From Phanerochaete sordida (taxonomy: Eukaryota > Basidiomycota > Agaricomycetes > Polyporales > Phanerochaetaceae): a stretch of 64,000 nt of DNA. Of this stretch, positions 55,080-64,000 are shown in pieces (the first letter of the stretch is position 1; every line of letters starts with the position of its first letter). The notes under the pieces are model-generated. The model did not search any database. It saw nothing but the letters and a program-made list of their open reading frames with translations, and was not told where the DNA came from. Made by a program: the position numbers and the translations under genes. The stretch is taken from contig BPQB01000009.1 in NCBI GenBank assembly GCA_019973155.2, forward strand, positions 620,001-684,000. The letters run 5' to 3'.

Positions 55080-56046
55080 AAACGACTTGACCTAGCGATC
55101 GGACTCCGTATAAGCACACCTCCCCACTCACAAAACGGACTACTTGGGCTCTGTACATTTTAATTTTCTTAGAAGAACGCGAAACAATCCCCCCTCAGTC
55201 TTCTGTGCGAGGCGATCACCGCTTGTCGACTCGCAGTACAGACGCGGTTCCGCGTGGTCAACATCGGCAATACCTGCGCCAAGCACCGTCCCCGATGCCA
55301 GGAGGACTCCCTATCTGACTTCGTTGCTGCATCATTCCTCATCACACCCTGGTTGTCTACAAGCGCCCGAAACCTGTGTGGCGTTGCTACGTTTCAAACT
55401 GGTAAACGGGATCCTCCTGCACAGCTAACTGATTGCTGATCATCCCATCATTGGCAGCATGGTCAATGTCGAGCGCGATGCGCTCGGGCTCAGCGGAGCT
55501 TGGCGATACAACAGGTTGCCATCCGCCCTTCGATAGGCTCAGGCTGGCGCACCTTTCCTCGTAATGTCCTCGCGGTGCTGGCTCTCTACTCGAACAACAA
55601 GATGAGCTACTTGTGAATCTTCGATGTCGCGACTTTGATCTCGTAGAACCACCACGCACTCAAGTGGTTCGGTCGCTGGCGCGGATGGTCTCACACGGAC
55701 ATTGATGCGCATCTGTCGCCACCCTCGCTCTGACATGTTTTCGGCCTGTGTAGTCATGCGGATCCCTCGCGCCCTAGGTAATTTGTCTTGGCTGGCGCTG
55801 GACATTGTCAGTATAAGTGCGTAGCCTCCGCAGGTCATGGTCCTCAGCTCAGGCAGCTCATCTCCTTTGGAATAGTTCGCTTTCTCCCGGGCACTGGCTG
55901 GTGCGTTCCTCTATCCCTGGTCGTATAAGGTTATCCTGACCTCCCTCCAGTCCCCATTTCACCCTCTTCAATAGTCCATCTCTTCACATTCACTTTACGC
56001 CCACCAACGACCGCTCGAGCTCTTACTAGCCTCTCCTGTACTGAAG
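55080..56046. other. Intergenic, no gene seen
   Basis: About 970 bp with no recognised gene. GTATAAGG near 55922-55930 lies 120 bp upstream of the next start codon and may be its TATA element. Confidence 0.45.
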
Positions 56047-56468
56047 ATGCGCTTCTCCACCATTGCCGCAATCCTTGCTTTGGCAGCCGCTCCGGCGCTG
56101 TCTGCACCCTCGTACGGTCGCAGAAGTTCCACCGCGGTGCAACCAACGGCGGACGACGTCAGCGGAGCGATTGCCCTGACGGCGCTCGCACATGCGCTCT
56201 CCAACTCGGGTGCCAAGCAGGCGCGCACCACGACTCAGACGATCGAGAAGGTGGCGACCAATGTCGGCAACGTCGGCAGCATCGTGTCTGGCGTCACCGG
56301 CATCGTGGACGCGATCCACAACACGTACGAGAGCTTGTGAGTGTTCGCCGTCGGTCGCACCACTGAAGTCATGGGCGCTGACAGCTACCCCGCAGCGTGC
56401 ATCCTAACCAGCGCCGGCAGCTCCTTGCTGCGGCGTTGCTGGCCCGGGCGCTGGAAGATTTGGACTGA
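56047..56468 (+). CDS. Small secreted protein
   Basis: Exons 56047-56336 and 56396-56468 give 363 nt or 120 aa. The unspliced frame ends at 56340 because the stop is part of the intron donor; splicing adds FVHPNQRRQLLAAALLARAL. Residues 1-19 are a signal peptide (MRFSTIAAILALAAAPALS). The mature part is Ala/Ser/Thr-rich with SGAIALTALAHALSNSG and VGSIVSGVTGIVDAIHNTY, predicted helical, and has no Cys. This is a typical small secreted protein of unknown function; whether it acts in the wall or outside the cell is open. Confidence 0.75.
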
Positions 56469-57703
56469 GGGTGAAAGGGACTGACATGTGTTCACGCTAC
56501 TGCTGTCTCAATCATATTTCTGCGATGCGCATGACCGGGATGACTGGTCATCAACAGCCTGACTAGTCTCACGATGCGGAGCCAAAGCGACCGGCGGTGC
56601 GACAATGCGAGGATCTGCCGCAGTTCGACGCGCCCGAGGTGGCGTGCGAAGGTATCCGGGGACTCTTTTTGGCAGGTGCGTCTCTGCGATCAGCTGCATG
56701 TCTGGGATGCTGCAGAAGTCAGCTCCCGCCTCCACGAGCGCAAAATCAGGCGCCCCATCTTGAATGCACCGCGGTCGTACGCCCTTCCTCTCTGCCTCAT
56801 GTATCGCACATGACGGCCAGATGACAGCAGACGCATCGATTATCACCGGTCGATGGTGCCGCTTCTCAAGAAGAAACCTCGGTGACTCTTCCACGGCATT
56901 CGGGCAGCTTGGAAATGCACCCCGAGACGAGCAGGGTTATCGTCAATGTCTCGTCACCCGCGATATCCGCATGCTTCGTGCTCCCACTCCTCGTAACGCC
57001 AGCGCCGGTCTTAGTACCTCATCAGCCGCCCACAGGCCCCGTGCGTATGAATTCGTACTTCCTCCTCGGTCAAGTGCAGACTAAATTAGCGAAGATTGTG
57101 GCGGCAGGTCACGTAAATCCCGCGCCACTCCAACGGTCTCGATGGCCGGCGTCGACACTCAGACCTTTTTGTTCTGCATCCGCGTGCGTCATGGTGTCGA
57201 TGAGCGAACGTTCCATATCCACTCGTCCATATCACCCCAGGTGTGAAGATCGCTGGGCGCGTGAAGCCGAAGCGTCTAAGGAAGCTACTGTGAATGTCAG
57301 CGACGAGTTCCATCCGTAAGATAACTGTCGCCTACGAAGTCGGTATGCGCCCGGTACTCTGATAGGTGAGCGTCCAACGTTTCGGATAGCTCGCGGCTTG
57401 TCTTGTTCTCGAGAACAGGCGCGGCATGCAGTCCCCGCTGGTGTTAGCGCGAACTGCTTCCGGGCGGAGCCATTTCGGGGTGTGGACACTCGCATTTGTA
57501 GTGGGAGTGGTGCGAATCTCCATCTCACTTGCGTCCGGGTGGCGTTTCGCGATCAGGTTCCCACTGTGGCGTTTACTACAAGTAAACGTCCTGTTTCATA
57601 TGAAGGCACGCTGCCTGTCCTCCAGACGACTATCAACACCCTCTAGCCCACTCTCGACGAGCCTCGAGGTGTTCTCCTCGTGGCGCGCAAACCGGCACTA
57701 ATC
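56469..57703. other. Intergenic, no gene seen
   Basis: About 1.2 kb without a recognised gene. Frames of 70-145 codons on both strands overlap each other. Confidence 0.45.
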
Positions 57704-58890
57704 ATGGCATACGTTTGTGTCGACTACGCCGACTTTTCAACGATGGGTCCTCAGTTCGACACAGGGGACTATGACCTCAGTCCTACATCCACATTGGTGG
57801 GTGGTCTACTTTGCATCCTCGAGCGATTCTCCCTGGACTTCACCCTTCGCAGGTACAATCTCCCACCGACAAAGATATGCCTGACATCCCGGCGGACTTC
57901 CCCCAGTCCCCTATCTTTCATTCTGCAGCGTCCCTCGATGCGTCCCCACCGGACACCGTCCTCATAACCACAGACAGCATCGCGTTCTACGTCCATCGCT
58001 GCCGCCTCCTGAGCTGGTCGATGAATGACTTCGGCGGCCTCCTGATCAAGCAGGAGTCATTCAAATCGCTTGGCATCGCCTCGTGCGTGCCCCAGCTCCT
58101 GAGCGCGAAGGACGACGCTGTGCTTCTGAGCGTCATCCTGTGCGTCATATATGATCTCTGGGCGACGCTCCCGACCTTCGGCTTGCACGATCTCGCGGCC
58201 GGCATCCGCGCCCTTCGACACTACGGCGTCGACGCGAGGGCGCTCGTCGCGCCGCAGAAGCCGCTGATGGACGTCCTCTTGACTCATGCATCCCTCGACC
58301 CGCTCGAGGTCTTTGCGATCGCAGCGGAAAACAACCTCGAGCCCCTCGCCATCCGTGCGTCTCCCTATCTCCTAACCTTCGACTTCTCTTCCCTAGCAGA
58401 CGAGCTTGCGAGGCGCATCGGGTGCTCCTACCTCTTGCGCCTGCATCTCCTCTGCCACTCGCGGATGGTATTCCTCAGGGGGCTTCTTCTGGACCAGCAC
58501 GAGGCACACTCGCCTACCAGTGAGTGTTCTCCCAAGGAGCAAAGGATATTCGAAGGCGCCTGGGCTACCACTATCGCCTCCCTCGCATGGGAAGCAGACC
58601 CAGGTAAACACACCGTCACGTCTTACCACGCTATCACATGCTTATCGCCTTAGATCTATCGGCTACGCGGCTGAAGAATGCTCTGGAGGAGGCGGAGGCG
58701 CATGCCAAATGTTCGGACTGCAAGGCTGGCGCAAAAAAGCGTGTCAAGGATATTGTCAGGAAATGGAACGCTCTTCAGGTACGTGTCGACTTTCTGGTGT
58801 ATTTGTAGCTTGACTCACGTCAGAGATTTGCAGCGTACAATATAGTCGTCGAGCTCCTCGGTTTCGCATCTTATTGTGGTATGAGCAACG
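57704..58890 (+). CDS. BTB/POZ-like domain protein
   Basis: Exons 57704-57796, 57853-58603, 58654-58778 and a last part from 58824. A shorter start at 57877 (MPDIPADFP) is possible. The BTB-like core has PDTVLITTDSIAFYVHRCRL, LSWSMNDFGGLLI, VLLSVILCVIYDLWATLP and a helix-rich region after it (LAAGIRALRHYGVDARALV, PLEVFAIAAENNLEPLAIRA). A zinc-like CSDC pair lies in the third exon, followed by KKRVKDIVRKWN. The C-terminus reads YNIVVELLGFASYCG; its true stop was not fixed and another intron near 58885 is possible. Such BTB proteins are a large Agaricomycete family, possibly adaptor proteins. Confidence 0.78.
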
Positions 58891-59256
58891 GTATGTCTGG
58901 AATTCTTGCGCTGGAATATGTATCATTACGCTGGCATCGGGGTCGTTCAAAAGGTTTTCTCAAATGTACTGTACATTATATCCCAAGGAACGTACTGCTG
59001 AACTCAGATACTCTCGGTGAACTACGCGGCTATGTCTGGCTAGACAACTATCGTGGTTTTGAGTGCTCGTGTCGGTCGAGCCTTCCCGCTTTCCCAGCGC
59101 CGTCCCGCGTTCCCAGCGCGAAGGGAAACGCGGCAGACACGGCTCACGGAACGGTAGCACCTGACCGCGCGACCACCGAGAAAACTCCATGGCTCAGTAA
59201 CCCATATACGATAACATTGCCTCCCAGGGAACGCTTATCATTCTGCCATCGCCGAC

Positions 59257-60374
59257 ATGCACTACAAGGTGCTTACAGGCAAGTCTGTCAATACATGGAT
59301 TGGCACCCAGTGCTCTGCCAAGCTGACAGGTCGTATACATAGAGACGCAAGTCGACTTCTTCTTGGACAACGGCTATGTCGTGATCAAGCAGGGCTTTTC
59401 AAAAGAGAAGGCCGCAGAGTGGACCAAGAACATATGGGTTCGTCTTGGCATGGACCCAAACGACAAGACTACATGGACGAAGGAGCGCATCCATATGCCG
59501 TGGCATATGCGCGAGAAGCCTTCCACGTTCGCACCAAAGGTAATTCGCAGGATGCTGCACTTGGCTCTGTCTCGTACATGATGTGAGGTTGACCGTGCAC
59601 GGACAGGCGTGGGAAGCGATGCAGGACCTACTTGGAGAAGGGCGCATCGACGAGGACAACTCGACCTGGGGCGACAGCTTCATCGTCAACCTCGGGACCC
59701 CCGAGCTCGCGGCCGCGACCGAGGATGTCCATCCCCGCAACCTCGACAACTGGCACGTCGACGGCGACTTCTTCGTGCACTACCTCGACTCGCCCGAGCA
59801 GGCGCTGCTCGTGATCCCGCTCTTCTCGGACATAAAGCCACGCGGCGGCGCCACGTACATCGCGCCCGAGGGCGTGGAGCGGGTCGCGCGGTACCTGGCG
59901 ACGCACCCGGAGGGCGTCGTCCCTGCACCGGGCAGGCTCGTGTCCGCCACGTCGAGCTACGCCGACCCTGCCGACGACCCTGCGGCGTGGGTGCACCGTC
60001 AGGCTGCGACGCAGTGCTCGAAGTTCGTCGAGATGACGGGAGAGGTCGGCGACGTCGTGCTCATGCACCCGCTCATGCTCCACTCGGCGTCGAAGAACTA
60101 CCTGCGCCAGGCGAGGATCATCATCAACCCGCCGGTGGCGCTGAAGGCGCCGTTCAACCTCAACCGCGAGGACCCGAGCGAGCTCAGCTTGGTCGAGCGC
60201 AAGACACTGAGGGCGCTGGGCGTTGCGAGGCTGGAGTTTGGGCCAGCCGCAGAGCGCAGGAGGCTGGTGCCGAAGAGCCGCGCGGCTAAAGACGCGATGC
60301 TGGAGGAGGAGAAGAGACGTCTGGCGGATTTTGAGAACCAATCGCGTGTGTCCTCGGTGGGGGTCACGGCATGA
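59257..60374 (+). CDS. PhyH-like 2-oxoglutarate/Fe(II) dioxygenase
   Basis: Exons 59257-59278, 59343-59539 and 59607-60374 give 987 nt or 328 aa. The first intron begins GCAAGT, so it needs a GC-AG donor; otherwise the true first exon is upstream. The domain reads DFFLDNGYVVIKQGFSKEKA, then a helix with EWTKNIWVRLGMDP. NWHVDGDFF gives H123 and D125 for iron; VVLMHPLMLH gives the distal His (H227 or H232), and QARIIINPP gives R243 for 2-oxoglutarate. It resembles phytanoyl-CoA dioxygenase-like proteins. Substrate unknown; separate from the TET/JBP class. Confidence 0.88.
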
Positions 60375-61469
60375 GTGTCGTGTTGAACAGAGATCCCTCG
60401 AAATTTGAAGTCGCACCTGTTGTTATGTACGCCGCACACTGCTGTGTCAGGATTGAACTTGGTATTCGCATCCTGACCGCGTGCAGCACACGTTCTCATG
60501 GGCAAACGGCATCTGCTTGCCCTGATTCACAGGTCAGGGTGGGTCGAAGGCAAAATGTGGCGCCCTTAATTCGACAGGCGAGGATGGCATCCCACGATGC
60601 AGCATGTCACCGCGAGCTTAAACTCGGAACTGCCGCTGGACCGCTGGTCACTGCAGAGGCAGAGAGCGCGTCCATGATCTGGCGCGTGCTGACCTGGCCT
60701 GGTCCTGGGGAGCACCGTGTACTACGGCTCGAGTTATCAAGACCACTCGCGGATATTATGGCGCAAACGGACACACCGATTCATGTCTGCCCGACGTCGA
60801 TAAAGCGGGAAGCCTTGAGGACCGCATGCCAGTGTTGGCGAGGCGACCCGCATCCGTCCTTCAGAATTCCCAGTTGGCCTGCGCGTCTCAACAACATGTT
60901 CTGCTCGGGCTATTTTCTGGGAGCCGGTGCCCACAACGCATGTGTCATGGAGGCGCCGCGCGAGTCGTGTAAGACAAGTCACATTGTCTCCAGACGAGCG
61001 TTGGTTCAGAGCACATGCTGCGCGGTCGCCGTCGGAGGCAAGGGAACAAAGTAACAAAGAGGGTAAGAAACCTTATTAAGCCCGGTAAGCCATGTCTGAA
61101 GAGAGTTTGATGGGAGGATAGAACGAAATGTGATGGGGTAAGCCTGATGTTCTTACGTGCTTCAGCTTGCGCTCCTCCTCCGCCGACGTCGCTTCCGTTT
61201 GGCGTCCGGCAGCGGAATGGTTATTCATCGAACTATATCACGGCGGACGTCCTCATTGACCTCTCTGGGATGCCCCGCCTTCACCTGCACCGTGCTCGCG
61301 TCGGCAGACCACATATAGCGCAGTCCAGCCGCTTGCACGGCTGACAATTCTGAGAAGAGGGGGCGGAGGACATGGTGAGTGCACGCGTCTCCCCTCCTGA
61401 GACAACGCGACTCGGACACTCGGACGCCCAGTCCTGACACCTAGTCGTCGGGCTTATGCCGTCGTACTC
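60375..61469. other. Intergenic, no gene seen
   Basis: About 1.1 kb. A frame of 227 codons (60371-61054) has no family signature and overlaps other phases. ACATATAGCG near 61310 may be a TATA box for the next gene. Confidence 0.45.
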
Positions 61470-63562
61470 ATGCCTTACCTACAGGAGCGTTTTCACGACC
61501 TACTCGCGGATGAAAGCGTGTATCACGATCCACCGCCGGTGAGTTCATCTCTCCTGAGCCGGTGGTGCTACGTGAACTTGCGCGTCCCCAACTCTGGACT
61601 TCCCCTGCGAGCGTGATTTTTGCGCCTCAACACCAAGTTGTTCCCGAACCCCCGGTCAACTCACCTCGCCGGCCTCAGGCCCAACCCGCGGGCTGCGTGC
61701 AGGGCGAACGCCTGTCCCCTCTAAACACTGGTCTTCCACCGACGAGCATGCCTGCTACTCGCAGTTATGCAGTCCTGCAGCGAGGGGACGCGGAAGGCCT
61801 GCGCTATACCTCTGCAGCCAATGGCTCTCCTCGCGCGTCGCTCCTAAGCTGTAAACACCGTGCTGACAGACTATACTCGCAGGAGCATCGCAGTGCGGGA
61901 CCCACCATTCCAGACAAGTCTGCACTCCTCACCTCCCCCATTCATACACTGCCTGTCGAGCTACTGTCTCGTGTCTTCGTCCTAGGGGCGAAGGGCAAAC
62001 CTTACCCAGACCTCACTCCTATTGACACCCCGACGTTCGAAGTACTCGTCTCTCATGTCTGCCACCACTGGCGCGACGTGGCGCTGCGCACCCAGTCTCT
62101 CTGGACAACGCTGACGTTCAGGCTCAACTGTCATATGGGGCGCGCCCATAAATATCTCGCGCGCAACAACCGACTCCTCCTTGATATCTTCATCGACACG
62201 TGCGCGGAAGACGAGTACCGAGCAGGGTACAACCTCTTCCGCGACGAGTTCATGCCTATCTTTCACATCCTCATTCCTCACGTTGATCGCTGGAGGTCGC
62301 TCACGCTGAAGGTCCGCGATCGTGGGTGCAAGCTCGGGGCGCGTAACGCACTGTCGACTTGTGGGGCGGCACGAAACCTCGAGTACCTCCAGCTGTGGCA
62401 TATCGAGGACTGGGATAGCGCCGAGAGGCTGTTCACGCAGATCGGGCCCCCACCAGTCGTCATCTTCGACCGCTCACTTCCCTCCCTCAAGCACCTGTCG
62501 CTAGTAGGCGTGAACGTACCCTGGCTGCAGTCGCCTTTCCTTGAAGACCTCGCATCCATCGACTTCGCGCTGCACTCCGAGGATGTACGCGTGCCGTACC
62601 ACGTCTGGGCGAACATGCTTGCCACCAGTCCTAATCTCGAGAAGATGTCGCTGCACTATTCGGGACCGAAGACTAGCGGGGAACATTGGCCAGAAACCGT
62701 CATCTCGGTCCCAGGTCTCAAGGAGCTTTCCCTGACCGACCTCGATCCGCCATACATGTGCGAGGTCCTCCGCCGCCTCCACATCCCGAACGTCGCCCAA
62801 CTGCGCCTCGAGCTCCCCGCGCAGGAACCCGACGCCGACTTTGACGGCTTCCTCGCGTACCTCATCGCCCCGCCCCGCAGCTCCGGAGACGATGAAGGCA
62901 GCACCTCAGACGAGGGCAGCGCCCCGAAAGCGGAGGCCGATGGCCCGCTTTTCCCGCACTTGCGAACTCTCGCCGTCTCCGCGCTCGAGTGCAGTGCGCA
63001 GAGTTTCCGCCGGCTGCTCGAAGTTTCGCCGCACCTCACTCAACTCGAGCTCGGCTGCAAGCGGCTCACGGAGGGGCTCTTCCAGGAGCTTCTCCACGTC
63101 ATCATCGAGGACGCCAAGGGCAAGCAGCGCGAGGGCGCGCCGCCCTCCTGCGGCGCTGTGCAGCGCGTACTCCTGCCGGACCTGCACACTGTGCGCATAT
63201 CCGGGATCACCAGCGCCGCGCTCGTGCAGTACATCGAGTTCCGGAGACGGCATGGCTGCCCGGTCATGCGGTGGCACGTCAGCGAGCGCATGCGGGACTC
63301 GGAGCTGGAGCGGGTTGTTCAGGAGATGGAGCAGCGGGGCGAGGATGAGCGGATCGTCTGGTTCATCTCGGAGGAAGACGAAGAGGATGAAGAAGACGAG
63401 GAGGATGAGACCGACGGAGAAGGGGAGGAGGGAAGCGAAGGGGTGCATGGCGGCTCGGATGATGCGCAAGCCTCCGGGGATCCTGAAGACGATGAACCTC
63501 AGGACGACGAGCCTGAGGAGTACTCGGATGAAGATGGGGAAGGCTCGCCAGACGATGAGTAA
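61470..63562 (+). CDS. F-box protein with acidic C-terminal tail
   Basis: The main exon runs to 63562. The F-box reads PIHTLPVELLSRVFVLGAKG, then VLVSHVCHHWRDVALRTQSLW, common in Agaricomycetes. Loose Leu-rich repeats follow (ARNLEYLQLWHIEDWD, LPSLKHLSLVGVNVPW, LKELSLTDLDPP, LPHLRTLAVSALE-like). The last ~80 residues are strongly acidic (EEDEEDEEDEEDE, DDEPQDDEPEEYSDEDGEG). N-terminus: exon 1 is probably 61470-61538 (MPYLQERFHDLLADESVYHD), followed by a GTGAGT donor, with the next exon joining in phase at about 61881 (EHRSAGPTIPDKS). A frame open from 61562 makes a longer start possible. Role inferred: SCF substrate receptor. Confidence 0.82.
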
Positions 63563-64000
63563 CTTAGTGGGGTTTCCTGTTTATTATTGCTCTGTAATCT
63601 TTTAGTTGTCTTCTTGCTGCGCCGCCGACAGTAGCTCTCTTGCTGGTGTATCTTAGCGCTGAAATTGTATAATGCCGCGTTAATCTCCTATCTCTATCTG
63701 ACGCGAACGCTCCGAATGCAACCTAGTGGACTATCCCTAGGCATGTCAAACTCGGGTGTCACGGTGCAGAGGCCCATGTCCGAAGTCGGAGTGGGCGACT
63801 TATTGATCCGTGAGGAATCGTCGGGCGGTTGTCTCTTCTTCCGCTACCACCATATGCTCATTTTTGAAGAACTCACCATGTATCCCAGACGAACGTTCGA
63901 CATCTTCAAAAAGCAAAGATTTTTATCTGCTTCAACGGCTTGAACGCTCCTCATCAACGGACTCAGAGACCGAGAGATATACGGGACATACACCCATGTG
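63563..64000. other. Right edge, no gene seen
   Basis: The last 438 bp follow the F-box stop codon. A 92-codon frame at 63665-63943 has no clear family match. Confidence 0.4.

Noticed and set aside
53813..56468. Secondary-metabolite cluster around the MDR enoyl reductase-like gene
   Set aside because: No polyketide synthase, NRPS, terpene synthase or cluster regulator is found nearby.
60371..61054. 227-codon plus-strand ORF after the PhyH-like gene
   Set aside because: It overlaps the end of the dioxygenase in another phase, lacks any family motif and has mixed composition.

Overview
The window is nuclear DNA from a filamentous basidiomycete, most likely a wood-inhabiting Agaricomycete such as a polypore. 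Genes are dense and GC-rich and are broken by many introns of about 48-70 bp with GT...AG ends. The families are typical of this group: an expanded F-box set, BTB, alpha-kinase, TET/JBP, Plavaka, SNG1/DUF3533 and a chitin deacetylase with a GPI-type tail. No rRNA, plasmid or bacterial feature was seen. For most genes I rebuilt the splicing by hand, and exon sums divisible by three were used as the check.

Layout. (1) 1-14.4 kb is ordinary gene space: the 3' end of a FAD oxidoreductase, a cofilin, two tandem pyridoxal-reductase-like aldo-keto reductases (the second split by a 233-bp MITE), a chitin deacetylase, an MFS sugar transporter and an SNG1-like membrane protein. (2) 15.5-20.2 kb holds a tandem 7-TM family: two intact 366-aa copies with identical exon lengths, including a 12-nt microexon, and a third truncated copy. 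(3) 20.2-45 kb is an accessory, repeat-rich region. It contains a P450 pseudogene, a Plavaka transposase remnant, a ~44-bp minisatellite, an intact TET/JBP 2-oxoglutarate dioxygenase followed directly by a double-truncated UGGT fragment, a tandem array of exon-intron units, dispersed and tandem GC-rich repeats, an alpha-kinase, an intron-rich DDE integrase gene, a ubiquitin-protease pseudogene and a hairpin-bearing satellite. (4) 45-64 kb returns to gene space: another 7-TM protein, a small 4-TM protein, an F-box protein, a ZIP zinc transporter, a mitochondrial K+/H+-exchange-related protein, a small divergent gene, an MDR reductase, a small secreted protein, a BTB protein, a PhyH-like dioxygenase and a large F-box protein with an acidic tail.

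How the parts fit. The flanks look like housekeeping and lineage-family genes without operon logic. The middle looks like an insertion and duplication hotspot. The items most worth follow-up are there: the TET/JBP gene (family role: oxidation of 5-methylcytosine, expanded with DNA transposons in Agaricomycetes) beside a captured UGGT fragment, and the exon-intron tandem array. A shared 32-bp sequence at 24.30 and 37.67 kb brackets much of this block.
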